DNA of 64,000 bases from an uncultured Eubacterium sp. (GTDB lineage: Bacteria > Bacillota > Clostridia > Lachnospirales > Lachnospiraceae): NCBI GenBank assembly GCA_934320655.1, contig CAKRFN010000005.1:1-64000 (forward strand). Direction: 5' to 3'. Made by a program: the position numbers and the translations under genes. The notes under the pieces were generated by a model, which saw nothing but the letters and a program-made list of their open reading frames with translations, was not told the DNA's origin and did no database searches. This document shows positions 25,429 to 34,473 of this stretch, piece after piece (within the stretch, counting starts at the first letter, position 1; each line of letters begins with the position of its first letter).

Positions 25429-25596
25429 ATGGAGCATGTGACAGAGGGGCTGTGTCTGGCAGCAGCGGCGGCATTTTTTGTGCTGGCGGTGAGCGTGATG
25501 CTGCTGGATGGCAGAGCGGTGGATGGGATGTTTGACGCGCTGCGGGAGGTACAGCCCGGCGTGGTAGTGACCGGGGAGGCATATATGGATGAATGA
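25429..25596 (+). CDS. 55-residue single-helix protein in Tad-like operon
   Basis: ATG 25429 with GAGGAAG upstream opens a 55-residue frame: a hydrophobic helix (LCLAAAAAFFVLAVSVMLL) followed by a short acidic tail ending TGEAYMDE. It ends eight bases inside the next gene, so it is certainly translated in register with the operon if that is. It resembles a Flp-size pilin or accessory subunit by length alone. Confidence 0.55.
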   Translation: MEHVTEGLCLAAAAAFFVLAVSVMLLDGRAVDGMFDALREVQPGVVVTGEAYMDE

Positions 25597-26065
25597 TATC
25601 TTTGGAAAGGTGCTGAGTCTGTTTCTGGCAGTCATTATCCTGTTCGGTATGCCGCTCGTCTATATGAACGAGCGCGCCAAGACAGCGGAACAGCTCTATT
25701 TACTTACGGAGGTGACTCATTTTGTGGACAGCACCTGCAACACCGGATACGTGAGCGGGCGAATGCTGCGCAGTCTGTACGGGTCGCTGGCGCAGAAGTC
25801 GGCGAGCTATCGGATTCAGATCACGCATGAACAGCCGGAGTACGTCTATGATGAGACAGATGGCGGTTACGTGCGCTGTGAGACCTTTCACGATGAGAAC
25901 GACATCTGGGACTGTGTAGAGCAGGGACAACGCTATCTGTTTCAGCGGGGAGATTTCCTGACGGTGACGGTAGAGCGGCAGGCGGGCTTTGTGCTGCTGG
26001 CTGGGCAGACCGACCGGACGGTGAGCATCCGCTACGGAGGGACGGTGAAATATGAGGCTTACTGA
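25589..26065 (+). CDS. TadE-like minor pilin or exported protein
   Basis: This 158-residue protein has an N-terminal membrane helix (VLSLFLAVIILFGMPLVYM) followed by an extracytoplasmic domain with one Cys pair candidate and a repeating beta-type pattern. The organisation is like TadE: helix first, then a soluble domain. It overlaps the 55-residue gene before it and the gene after it. No family motif is certain. Confidence 0.5.
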   Translation: MNDIFGKVLSLFLAVIILFGMPLVYMNERAKTAEQLYLLTEVTHFVDSTCNTGYVSGRMLRSLYGSLAQKSASYRIQITHEQPEYVYDETDGGYVRCETFHDENDIWDCVEQGQRYLFQRGDFLTVTVERQAGFVLLAGQTDRTVSIRYGGTVKYEAY

Positions 26066-26642
26066 CTACTGTATTCTGTTTGCCGCGCTGTTTGTCTGCC
26101 TGTTTCTGGGGCGCGATCTGCGCATTGCAGGGCTCACGGAGCAGTATACGACAAGGCTTGTACATGAAAGAAAGATGGACCGGATCGCGGAGGATGCGCT
26201 GATGGATGTCGTTGAGACACAGCAGGATGACGGATCTCCTGTCATACGCATGGCACATATGCAGGAAAAGTATGCAAAATTGCTGCGCATGCAATATGAT
26301 CTGACGGATGAGGACTGTGCGCTGCGTGCATGGGAGGCTGTGACACTCTGGCAGTTCGGGCAGTATCCGTATGCGTGGAGCGCGCAGGAGCTGGATGCCC
26401 TGAGGGATGAATTGCAGCATGGGATGAATGAGGCAAAACGCAGGCGTAGGGAACAGACGCGGCTTCGGCTGGAATTTCCGTATGTGGCATATGAGGACTG
26501 GTATCAGATGCCGCAGGGGGCGCAGTTGTTTACCGGATTTGATCCGAGGGAGTCTGTCGGCGGGCTGGATCGCGCGGTATTTAGCGCCAGCCGGATTGTA
26601 AAGCTGAAAAATTCCATTGTAGAAAGCAGAGAAGTATGGTAA
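26052..26642 (+). CDS. Membrane-anchored protein, last gene of the Tad-like operon
   Basis: The 196-residue product has one N-terminal helix (YCILFAALFVCLFLG) and a charged helical body (KRRRREQTRLRLEF). It overlaps the preceding gene by 14 bases. Nothing in it matches a family I can name. Its position makes it a probable assembly or surface component. No prepilin peptidase gene is found in the locus or elsewhere in the window. Confidence 0.5.
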   Translation: MRLTDYCILFAALFVCLFLGRDLRIAGLTEQYTTRLVHERKMDRIAEDALMDVVETQQDDGSPVIRMAHMQEKYAKLLRMQYDLTDEDCALRAWEAVTLWQFGQYPYAWSAQELDALRDELQHGMNEAKRRRREQTRLRLEFPYVAYEDWYQMPQGAQLFTGFDPRESVGGLDRAVFSASRIVKLKNSIVESREVW

Positions 26643-26673
26643 AATATTTGGAAAAGTTTTTCGGGAGGGTTAT

Positions 26674-27957
26674 ATGAACCAATCAGACATAGGGCAGCTA
26701 CTCATTTTAGTTGTGTTGTTGGCGCTGTCCGCGTTTTTTTCATCCGCAGAGACCGCATTTACGACATGCAATAAAATATACATGCGCACGCTCGCGCAGG
26801 AAAATGATCCGCGCGCTGCGAAAGTGCTCAAGGTCACGGAAAATTCCGGCAAGATGCTCAGTGCGATCCTGATCGGAAACAATGTGGTCAATCTGTCTGC
26901 GTCTTCGCTGGCGACTTCACTGGCGATTCGGGTGTTTGGAAGTGTGGCAGCCGGTATCGCGACAGGTATATTGACGTTGCTCATACTGATATTCGGAGAG
27001 ATTTCACCCAAGACGATTGCGACGCTGCGGGCAGATAAGCTGGCGCTGCGTTTCTGCCATATTATATGGGCGCTGATGACGGTAATGACACCGGTGATCT
27101 TTGTTGTGAGCCGGCTGTCACAGTTTTTCCTGCGTCTGGTCGGTGTGCGTCCGGGTGAGGAAGTGCGTGCGATGACAGAGGAAGAGCTGCGCACGATCGT
27201 GGATGTCGGTCAGGAGAGTGGTGTCATCGAGGATAAAGAGCGCGACATGATCCACAATCTGTTCGATTTTGGTGATGACCGTGCGAAGGAGGTCATGATC
27301 CCGCGTATCGATATGTGCTTTATCGATGTGAACAGCACCTATGAGGAAATGCTGGCGATCTACCGCGAGAGCTATTTTTCCAGACTGCCGGTGTATGAGG
27401 AGACGACCGACAACGTGATCGGTATTCTCAACATGAAGGATGTGCTGGCATATGAGGGTGACCGGGAGCATTTTTCGATCCGTGCGTTGATGCGTGAGCC
27501 GTTCTTTACTTATGAATATAAGAATACCTATGAGCTTTTTATGGAAATGAAAAGCAATGCGGTCAATCTGGCGATCGTATTGGATGAATACGGCGTGACG
27601 GCGGGACTCATCACGATGGAGGATCTGTTAGAGGAGATCGTCGGCGAGATCCGTGACGAATACGATCTGGATGAAAAGGCAGAATATGAGGTGATTACCG
27701 AGGGAAAAGAGTACCGGGTGAGCGGATCTATGAATCTGGAGGATTTCTGCGATCTGGTCGATGTGCACTATGAATCGGAGGATTCGGATACACTGGGCGG
27801 TTTCCTGCTCGAGCTGTTAGAGCACTTCCCTGAGGTCGGCGAGTGCTATGAGACAGCCGAGGGTGTGCGTTTCCAGATTCTGTCGATGGATAAAAAGCGC
27901 ATTGAGACGGTGCTTGTGACACTTCCGGATGAGAAAAAGGATCAGGGGAAAAAATAG
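26674..27957 (+). CDS. CNNM/CorC-family transporter with CBS pair
   Basis: The 427-residue protein has a DUF21/CNNM membrane domain (residues about 8-190, four helices, ALSAFFSSAETAF and FGEISPKTIA). Two CBS domains follow (about 205-325, VMIPRIDMCFIDV, SRLPVYEETTDNVIGIL, VDEYG-like VLDEYGVTAGLITMEDLLEEIVGEI), then a C-terminal CorC_HlyC domain. Such proteins bind nucleotides and Mg2+ and are thought to export Mg2+ or Co2+. The start ATG 26674 follows GGGAGG. Confidence 0.88.
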   Translation: MNQSDIGQLLILVVLLALSAFFSSAETAFTTCNKIYMRTLAQENDPRAAKVLKVTENSGKMLSAILIGNNVVNLSASSLATSLAIRVFGSVAAGIATGILTLLILIFGEISPKTIATLRADKLALRFCHIIWALMTVMTPVIFVVSRLSQFFLRLVGVRPGEEVRAMTEEELRTIVDVGQESGVIEDKERDMIHNLFDFGDDRAKEVMIPRIDMCFIDVNSTYEEMLAIYRESYFSRLPVYEETTDNVIGILNMKDVLAYEGDREHFSIRALMREPFFTYEYKNTYELFMEMKSNAVNLAIVLDEYGVTAGLITMEDLLEEIVGEIRDEYDLDEKAEYEVITEGKEYRVSGSMNLEDFCDLVDVHYESEDSDTLGGFLLELLEHFPEVGECYETAEGVRFQILSMDKKRIETVLVTLPDEKKDQGKK

Positions 27958-27977
27958 AGAGGTAACAGAAAGATTTT

Positions 27978-28832
27978 ATGTTAGAAATTATAATGGATAC
28001 GTTGCTGGACAGCGTGAAGCTGCTCCCGTTTTTGTTTTTGACGTACCTGTGCATGGAACTGTTGGAGCATCGTGCGGGGGATCGCCTGCTTGAGAAGATC
28101 TCCGCGGTTGATAAGGCGGGTCCGTTTGTGGGTGCGGTATTTGGAATCGTACCGCAATGCGGGTTTTCCGCAGCAGCATCCAGCCTGTTCGCCGGAAGGG
28201 TGATCACGGTAGGCACGCTGTTGGCGATTTATTTATCGACATCGGATGAGATGCTGCCGATCCTGTTGTCATCGGCGGTGCCTGTGACGACGATACTAAA
28301 GCTGCTCGGCGTGAAGATGCTGATTGCGATGCTCAGCGGCTTTTTGATCGAAGTATGTCTGCATAAGGTACTTCACCGCGAGGAGGACGATATGGATATT
28401 CATACGGTCTGCGAGGAGGAGCACTGTCACTGTGAGGATGGCGTGTTTGTGTCGGCGTGCAAACACACCCTGCGCATTTTTGTTTATATCATTATCATAT
28501 CACTGGTGCTGAATGCACTCATTCATTTCGTCGGGGAGGATACGCTCGCAAGTGTATTTTCCAACCAGCCGCTGCTCGGACAGATGATCGCTGCGCTCGT
28601 AGGACTGATCCCGAACTGCGCATCGTCCGTTGTCATCACGAGCCTGTATGTGGACGGAATGATCGGCGCGGGGATGATGATGGCAGGACTGCTGGCAAAC
28701 GCGGGTGTCGGTCTGCTTGTGCTGTTCCGGTTAAACAGAAACAGCAGACAGAACCTGATGATTGTCTGTCTGCTGTATGTATTAGCTGTGATATGGGGAC
28801 TGTTGATCAGCCTCCTCGGAATACAATTCTAA
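27978..28832 (+). CDS. Putative heavy-metal or arsenic exporter, ArsP_2 type
   Basis: The 284-residue permease has two homologous halves, each with an NCxSS/QCGFS-type motif: IVPQCGFSAAASS in the first and LIPNCASSVVITS in the second. A His/Cys-rich loop lies between them (EEEHCHCEDGVF). The pattern matches the ArsP_2/putative 10TM metal-exporter family. It follows the CNNM gene by 20 bases and may share its transcript. The substrate is not known. Confidence 0.7.
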   Translation: MLEIIMDTLLDSVKLLPFLFLTYLCMELLEHRAGDRLLEKISAVDKAGPFVGAVFGIVPQCGFSAAASSLFAGRVITVGTLLAIYLSTSDEMLPILLSSAVPVTTILKLLGVKMLIAMLSGFLIEVCLHKVLHREEDDMDIHTVCEEEHCHCEDGVFVSACKHTLRIFVYIIIISLVLNALIHFVGEDTLASVFSNQPLLGQMIAALVGLIPNCASSVVITSLYVDGMIGAGMMMAGLLANAGVGLLVLFRLNRNSRQNLMIVCLLYVLAVIWGLLISLLGIQF

Positions 28833-28843
28833 ATGCACTGTGA

Positions 28844-28875
28844 AGATGTCTGGTCGTTTGCTCAGGCATCTTTTT
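28844..28875 (+). terminator. Terminator after the metal exporter, overlapping the next gene's stop
   Basis: AGATGTCTG (28844-28852) and CAGGCATCT (28863-28871) pair with one G-U wobble and are followed by TTTTT. The 3' arm overlaps the stop codon of the minus-strand gene. Confidence 0.6.
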
Positions 28876-29536
28876 CTGTTACAGATGTATCCGCTGTATC
28901 CTTTGAGGAATTTTTCCACTCGCTGAATTTCTTTTCTACGAGATCGTAGGTATCAGAGCACAGAGAGGGAAGATCGCTGCCCCATGTCTTGGTCGCCTGC
29001 TTGTATCCTTTTTTGAAAGCCTCGAGCAGTTCGTCCGCTTTTTCGGGATCGTCGCCTGCCAGTGCCTTTGCGAAGGAAAGAATGCGGTCGGAGGTCTGCT
29101 CTGCGCCCCAGTAACCGTCTGCTGCGACATCTTTCTGCGCCTGTGCGATCGTCTCGGGGTCAGCCTTGAGATTGCCTTTTGCAAGGAAAGACCACATATC
29201 GTCTGCGGTAGCCAGTGTCTGTCCCTGCTTTGCCAGCATTTTCTCGACCAGACTCTGTAACTGCGCGGTACGTGCCTCGCTGTCTGCCTTCAACTGTGCG
29301 ATGACTGCTGCGTGTGAAGTCGATTTGCCTGTACTGCTCGAAGCATGCTTCTCGTAAATGACTGCGGTATCGTTGTCAGTCTTTTTGGTATTTTCTGATT
29401 TTTCGGTATCTTTGGTATTCGCAGCCGCTGCAGCAGTGTCTGCTTTTTCAGTTTGTTTGGTTGATTTTGTGTTTGCTGTGCCGGTCTGCTGTGTGTAAGC
29501 AGCCGCAGCCGTAGCTGTAATAGGATTTAAACTCAT
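28862..29536 (-). CDS. Conserved Lachnospiraceae protein with low-complexity N-terminus
   Basis: The 224-residue protein has an Ala/Thr/Lys/Asp-rich N-terminal third with no signal peptide. A helical region follows (LKADSEARTAQLQSLVEKML, GYWGAEQTSDRILSFAKALAG), ending in AFKKGYKQATKTWGSDLP. I have seen this domain in other Lachnospiraceae proteins starting with SLNPI, usually unannotated. The N-terminal SLNPI opening recalls small flagellar-type or surface-delivered proteins, but nothing proves export. The ribosome site GGAGGG lies before the ATG at 29536. Confidence 0.7.
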   Translation of the reverse strand: MSLNPITATAAAAYTQQTGTANTKSTKQTEKADTAAAAANTKDTEKSENTKKTDNDTAVIYEKHASSSTGKSTSHAAVIAQLKADSEARTAQLQSLVEKMLAKQGQTLATADDMWSFLAKGNLKADPETIAQAQKDVAADGYWGAEQTSDRILSFAKALAGDDPEKADELLEAFKKGYKQATKTWGSDLPSLCSDTYDLVEKKFSEWKNSSKDTADTSVTEKDA

Positions 29537-29743
29537 AATATCACCCTCCGTGGTATGCGGGCTATGCCCGGTTTTTTGTAGAATGTCGGAATCCGTTCCG
29601 GTATTTCTATTTCTATATGTATATCGTCAGATGCTTTGGAAAATATAAGTCGTAGTTGACTTTTTTTTCGGAAAACTGTAACATAGTGGTGACAGATTGT
29701 ATACAAAATACAGTAGACAACATACAAGACAGGGGATTTGGAC

Positions 29744-30625
29744 ATGGCGAATGTCATTCATTTAAAAGCATTGGCAAAAATCAATCTCGGATTGGATGTG
29801 ATCGGTGTACGTGAGGATGGTTACCATCTGGTGCGTATGGTCATGCAGACGATCGATCTGTATGACTGGGTAACGGTTCGGAAAGCGGCGCATAAGGGCA
29901 TTACGCTTGCGACAAATCTGAATTTTTTGCCGGCAGATCATCATAATATTGCTTATCAGGCGGCAGAATTGCTAAAGAAGGACTATCCACAGGTCACGGG
30001 CGTGGATGTGCGCATCCATAAGTGTATTCCGGTCGCGGCAGGCATGGCGGGCGGCAGTACGGATGCGGCAGCCGTATTATATGGGATCAATAAGCTGTGG
30101 AAGCTCGGCATACCGATGCAGCGGCTGATGGAATACGGCTTGCAGATCGGTGCGGATGTTCCGTTTTGCCTGCTTCGTGGGACAGCACTTGCGGAGGGGA
30201 TCGGAGAGGAGCTTACCTCGCTGCCGCCGATGCCGCAGTGTTATATTCTGATTGCCAAACCACCGGTGAGTGTATCTACGAAATCGGTTTATCAGGCACT
30301 CGATGCGCTTGCGCAGCCGCCCCATCCGCCGATTGACGCACAGCTTGAGGATCTGAAGGCGCAGGATCTGGCATCACTGGCGGCACACATGGGAAATGTG
30401 CTGGAGGATGTAACTATTCCGATGCATCCGCAGATCGCGCAGATCAAGCAGTTGATGACGGATCACGGCGCGGCTGCTGCGATGATGAGCGGCAGCGGAC
30501 CGACGGTATTTGGTATTTTTTCGGATAAGGAACAGGCATATATAGCAAAGGAACAGGTTCGCGGCAGCGGGCTTGCCAGACAGGTCTATGTAACGAGACC
30601 GTTTAATAAGGAGACAGACAGATGA
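29744..30625 (+). CDS. ispE: 4-diphosphocytidyl-2-C-methyl-D-erythritol kinase
   Basis: GHMP kinase of the MEP isoprenoid pathway that phosphorylates CDP-methylerythritol. It starts with the LKALAKINLGLDV strand, carries the glycine-rich loop PVAAGMAGGSTDAAA at about residue 90, and the C-terminal MMSGSGPTVFGIF motif. ATG 29744 has AGGGG eight bases earlier; the frame also contains TTG 29738. Its end overlaps the GntR start. Confidence 0.93.
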   Translation: MANVIHLKALAKINLGLDVIGVREDGYHLVRMVMQTIDLYDWVTVRKAAHKGITLATNLNFLPADHHNIAYQAAELLKKDYPQVTGVDVRIHKCIPVAAGMAGGSTDAAAVLYGINKLWKLGIPMQRLMEYGLQIGADVPFCLLRGTALAEGIGEELTSLPPMPQCYILIAKPPVSVSTKSVYQALDALAQPPHPPIDAQLEDLKAQDLASLAAHMGNVLEDVTIPMHPQIAQIKQLMTDHGAAAAMMSGSGPTVFGIFSDKEQAYIAKEQVRGSGLARQVYVTRPFNKETDR

Positions 30626-31299
30626 ATGATCAGTTAGGGTTAAATATGGATGCGTATCTGCCACTTCGGGATGTGGTATTTAATACTTTGCGCGAGGCGA
30701 TTCTGCGCGGGGATCTGGTGCCCGGCGAGCGTCTGATGGAGCTGCAGCTGGCGGCAAAGCTCGGAGTGAGCCGCACGCCGATCCGTGAGGCGATCCGGAT
30801 GCTGGAGCAGGAGGGGCTGGCGATCACGATTCCCAGAAAGGGCGCGATCGTGGCAGGTATGACAGAGAAGGATATGCAGGATGTGCTTGAGATCCGCGAG
30901 GCATTGGAGGAGCTGTCTGTACAGGTGGCGTGCGACAAGATCACGAATGAGGAGATCGCAAAGCTGCGTGAAAACATGGAGAATTTTGAGACATCGTTAA
31001 AGAGTGGAGATCTCAAACGCATGGCAGAGGCGGATGTGGAATTCCATGATGTGATCTATCAGGCGACGGATAATCCGAAGCTGATCAATATGTTAAATAA
31101 TCTGCGGGAACAGATGTACCGGTATCGTGTGGAATATCTGAAAAATCCGAGTAACCATGAGCAGCTGCTGCGCGAGCATGAGGCGATCTACCGCGGAATT
31201 ATGGAGAAGGATAAGGATGCCGTGACGGAAATGATCCGTAAGCATATCAGCAATCAGGTGGATGTCGTGAAGAATATTATCCGTGAGCAGGAAAAGTAG
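30622..31299 (+). CDS. GntR/FadR-family transcriptional regulator
   Basis: The 225-residue protein has an N-terminal winged helix (residues about 15-75, LREAILRGDLVPGERL, VSRTPIREAIRMLEQEGL) and a FadR C-terminal FCD domain with the metal-site His in VEFHDVIYQATDN and REHEAIYRGI. Its ATG overlaps the ispE stop by four bases, so it is translationally coupled. The ligand is unknown and no target gene is obvious. Confidence 0.88.
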   Translation: MNDQLGLNMDAYLPLRDVVFNTLREAILRGDLVPGERLMELQLAAKLGVSRTPIREAIRMLEQEGLAITIPRKGAIVAGMTEKDMQDVLEIREALEELSVQVACDKITNEEIAKLRENMENFETSLKSGDLKRMAEADVEFHDVIYQATDNPKLINMLNNLREQMYRYRVEYLKNPSNHEQLLREHEAIYRGIMEKDKDAVTEMIRKHISNQVDVVKNIIREQEK

Positions 31300-31330
31300 G
31301 CACATAATATAGCTGAGAAGCAGCATACTA

Positions 31331-31361
31331 AAAAGGATGGGACGTTGTCTCATCCTTTTTT
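31331..31361 (+). terminator. Terminator of the ispE-gntR operon
   Basis: AAAAGGATGGGAC and GTCTCATCCTTTT form a 13-base stem with one G-U pair and a GTT loop, followed by further Ts. Confidence 0.8.
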
Positions 31362-31383
31362 GCTTCATAAACAGTTTTTTTAT

Positions 31384-31723
31384 ATGAGGTCGCAGCTCCC
31401 GCAAGCATATCTGGTTTGCTTTGTTGCACGAACCATTTCGATGAGCCTTCGTAAAGCAAAATTGTGTCAGCAAAGGCTTCCACAATTTGAAGTCTCATCT
31501 TCATCGTGCAAAAGTAGCAAACAGATACGCCTTGCTCGCGCTGCTACTTTCGTGAATGGCTGCGGTTACAGTAGTTTCTGTCAGATGCGACTTTTGTCCG
31601 GCGAAGTGCGAGCCAAGTCTGAAGAGACAGCGAGGCACCGACGGGCAATTAGAGCAGGCTGATCAGAATACTGCTGTACCGCAGCCCTTAACCACATGCT
31701 GTTTGCGGGAGTCGCGACCTCAT
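31384..31723. repeat. Dispersed repeat with inverted ends, long copy
   Basis: ATGAGGTCGCAGCTCCCGCA at 31384-31403 and its inverted copy ending GTCGCGACCTCAT at 31723 agree at nearly every position over 23 bases. Bases 31386-31566 match the element at 19185-19378. A further 130 bases not present in that copy follow, containing a second inverted pair (GGCTGCGGTTACAG/CTGTACCGCAGCC). No gene is present in the 461-base stretch between the GntR terminator and gerKA. The ends and internal symmetry suggest a MITE-like element or a large structured RNA. Confidence 0.7.
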
Positions 31724-31760
31724 GTAAAGGATTTGTACCATAAATAGTAAGGAGAACCCC

Positions 31761-33299
31761 ATGAACCGATACACAGTGACAAACAATCTCGAACATAACA
31801 GGCAGATATTCGCAGACATCTTCTCGGACTGCGCAGATATCAAAATGGTCACGATGCAGCTCGGCCAGACAAAGCAGCTCCAATGCATGGTTGCCTACAT
31901 TGAGGTCGTGGCGAGCGCCTCCGGATACGGAAACTCGGAGATCGGCAGGCTGCTGGCTGCATTGTCTGTCTGCAATCGGGAAAACGTCGCAGATTTTCTC
32001 ATGGATAACAGCCGTGGCATGACGGATGTACAGATGTATACGGATCTGAAGGATGCGGCGGCGGGACTGCTCACGGGCGATCTGATCCTGTTTGTGGATG
32101 GTGTGGACCGCGTATTCAAGATTCCTGATCAGGGCTATCCGGGCATGGGTGTGCAGGAGACCGGATCGGAAAAGGTGACGCGCGGCTCCAACGAGGGATT
32201 TTCGGATTCGGTAAAAACGAACACTGCACTGATCCGGAAACGCCTGCGCGCAACCGAACTGAAAAATGTGGAGCAGACGATCGGACGCAGGACATCGACA
32301 CTCGTCAATCTCATGTACATGGAGGGGATCGCGCGGATGGAAGTGTTTGAGGAGATCAAAAAGCGGCTCTCACGGTTCGAGATCGACGGGATTTTAGACA
32401 GCGGCATGTTAGAGCAGTTGACCGAGTGGCACTGGGCATCCCCGTTTCCACAGTTTCAGACGACGGAGCGTCCGGATCGCGCGGTACATGCATTGCTGGA
32501 GGGACGGATCGTGCTGCTGTGCGACCATTCCCCGGTTGTGCTGATCCTGCCGACCGATTGCAACGCGTTTATGCAGACGAGCGATGATTATTACAACCGT
32601 CCGCAGATCGTCACGCTGGAGCGCATCGTGCGGTATCTGGCGGCGTTTTTTGCGTTGTCACTGCCGGCGTTGTATCTGGCAGTTATCAATTTTCACACCG
32701 GACTGCTGCCGACAAGCATGCTGCTGACATTTGCACAGGCGCGCGCCGGTGTGCCGTTTTCTTCGCTGGCGGAACTGCTGCTGATGGAGTTCGGATTTGA
32801 ACTGCTGCGCGAGGCGGGTGTGCGAGTACCCGGAACCATGGGTAATACAATCGGTATCGTGGGAGGTCTGATCATCGGAACCGCCGCGGTCGATGCAGGG
32901 CTCGCAAGTCCGGTCGTGGTGATCGTTGTGGCATTTACGGCATTGTGCTCGTTTGCGATACCGAATGAGGCGTTTGCGACCGCTTTCCGGCTGCTCAAAT
33001 TCGGGCTGATCCTGCTCAGCGCATGGCTGGGGCTGTTTGGCTATCTGCTGGGGCTGCTCGCATTGCTGATCCATCTGTCCGGACTGTATTCCTTCGGAGT
33101 GCCGTATCTGATGCCGTTCGCCGCATCGGGCGTGGAGGACAGTGCGCAGTGGAAGGACAGCATTGTGCGTTTTCCGTTGTTCCGGCTGGATCGCAGACCG
33201 GTATATGCAAAAAGGAGCAACCGGGTTCGTTTCCGCTGGAAAGCTGATCAGGCAGATAAAAAGGGTGCGGATCACGCGGACGGCGGCGATCAAAAGTAA
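31761..33299 (+). CDS. gerKA: Spore germination protein, GerA/GerKA family
   Basis: The 512-residue GerA-type subunit has an N-terminal soluble half with MYMEGIARMEVFEEIKKRL and GILDSGMLEQL, then a membrane half with about five helices (RYLAAFFALSLPALYLAV, PFSSLAELLLMEFGFELLREAG, MGNTIGIVGGLIIG). It forms a germinant receptor in the spore inner membrane with the B and C subunits that follow. The C-tail is basic and polar. ATG 31761 follows AAGGAGA. Expression would be forespore-specific; I could not assign a sigma-G box. Confidence 0.88.
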   Translation: MNRYTVTNNLEHNRQIFADIFSDCADIKMVTMQLGQTKQLQCMVAYIEVVASASGYGNSEIGRLLAALSVCNRENVADFLMDNSRGMTDVQMYTDLKDAAAGLLTGDLILFVDGVDRVFKIPDQGYPGMGVQETGSEKVTRGSNEGFSDSVKTNTALIRKRLRATELKNVEQTIGRRTSTLVNLMYMEGIARMEVFEEIKKRLSRFEIDGILDSGMLEQLTEWHWASPFPQFQTTERPDRAVHALLEGRIVLLCDHSPVVLILPTDCNAFMQTSDDYYNRPQIVTLERIVRYLAAFFALSLPALYLAVINFHTGLLPTSMLLTFAQARAGVPFSSLAELLLMEFGFELLREAGVRVPGTMGNTIGIVGGLIIGTAAVDAGLASPVVVIVVAFTALCSFAIPNEAFATAFRLLKFGLILLSAWLGLFGYLLGLLALLIHLSGLYSFGVPYLMPFAASGVEDSAQWKDSIVRFPLFRLDRRPVYAKRSNRVRFRWKADQADKKGADHADGGDQK

Positions 33300-33316
33300 C
33301 AGGGAGAGAGGGCTAT

Positions 33317-34444
33317 ATGAATATCGGAAATGAAAAAATGTCCTGCAGGCAGGCGGGACGGCTGTTTTTTTACAGCTTTTTCCCACTGTCTGTGTTGCTG
33401 CTGCCACAACTGCTGGCGCAGACGAGCGGTATGGACGGATTTTTTGCGCTGGTCGGCGGAAGTCTCGCGGGATATGTGTTTTTGCGGATCGCGCTGTGGC
33501 TGACGGCGCATATACAAAAGGATTATGTCAATCTGCTATCGCACCTGTTTGGCAGGACGGTCACAGGACTGGTGCTCGTGGTATATCTGCTTGTCGCATT
33601 GTATGGCGCTGCATATGGCTTAGAGCTGCTCTGTCAGGTTATCCGCATCTATCTGATCCGGGATACACCGGTGTGGCTCGTCATGGGGGCGCTCAGCGTG
33701 CTCGCAGTCTATGGACTGGGCGGCGGCGCGGAGTGCAGGGGCAGAAGATGTGAGCTGTTATTCTGGTTTGTGCTCGTGCCGCTGATGCTGCTGATTTTTC
33801 TGGCGGTGTGGAACATAGAGCCGGATCATTGGCTGCCGGTGGCTCGGGTGAGTGGACGGCGGCTGGCACAAAACAGTTACCTCGTATTTGGATGCTTCAT
33901 GGCAGCCGCGTATCTGCCAATCTATGCAGATGCCGTCAACCGCAGGGAGGGGCTGTGTGCAGCGTTAAGGCGCAGCTATGTGACCAGTGTGGTGCTGCTG
34001 ATTCTTTTATTTTTAACGCTGACAGGTATTTACGGTGCACCGACGGTTGCTGTGATGGACGAGGCGGTGCTGGAGCTGACCGCAATGGTCAAGGTGCCGG
34101 GCGGCTTTCTAGAGCGTCAGGACGCGCTGCTGTGCGGCATCTGGTTTGCAGGCATGTACCTGTTTGTGGAAAACGCGTTGTACGCTGCGGTCTGGAGTAT
34201 GGAAAAGCTCGGAAACAGGCAGGTGGATCACTGGTTCCGTGCAGGCGGAGGCATCCTCATGTATGTGGCGGCGCTGGTGCTGTATCGCTACCGGAATCTG
34301 GATGATACGCTGGGGGCGGTTTATCTGAAATTTGCAGTACCTGTGCTGCTTTTGACAGTCGTGGCGGCGGCATTGCTGACGGCATGGAGGGAAAAACAGG
34401 AACGCAGACAAAAAAAGGACAGCGGCTCAACGGGCGCAGATTAG
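33317..34444 (+). CDS. gerKB: Spore germination protein, GerB/GerKB family
   Basis: This 375-residue protein is an amino-acid-permease-like membrane subunit with about ten helices (YVFLRIALWL, FGRTVTGLVLVVYLLVALYGAAY, SYVTSVVLLILLFLTLTGIYG, LLLTVVAAALLTAW). The GerB partner of the germinant receptor senses amino acids or nucleosides. It starts 17 bases after gerKA with GGGAGAG upstream. Full family length. Confidence 0.88.
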   Translation: MNIGNEKMSCRQAGRLFFYSFFPLSVLLLPQLLAQTSGMDGFFALVGGSLAGYVFLRIALWLTAHIQKDYVNLLSHLFGRTVTGLVLVVYLLVALYGAAYGLELLCQVIRIYLIRDTPVWLVMGALSVLAVYGLGGGAECRGRRCELLFWFVLVPLMLLIFLAVWNIEPDHWLPVARVSGRRLAQNSYLVFGCFMAAAYLPIYADAVNRREGLCAALRRSYVTSVVLLILLFLTLTGIYGAPTVAVMDEAVLELTAMVKVPGGFLERQDALLCGIWFAGMYLFVENALYAAVWSMEKLGNRQVDHWFRAGGGILMYVAALVLYRYRNLDDTLGAVYLKFAVPVLLLTVVAAALLTAWREKQERRQKKDSGSTGAD

Positions 34445-34473
34445 CAGCCGATCCGGTACGGAAAGGAAAGGGA

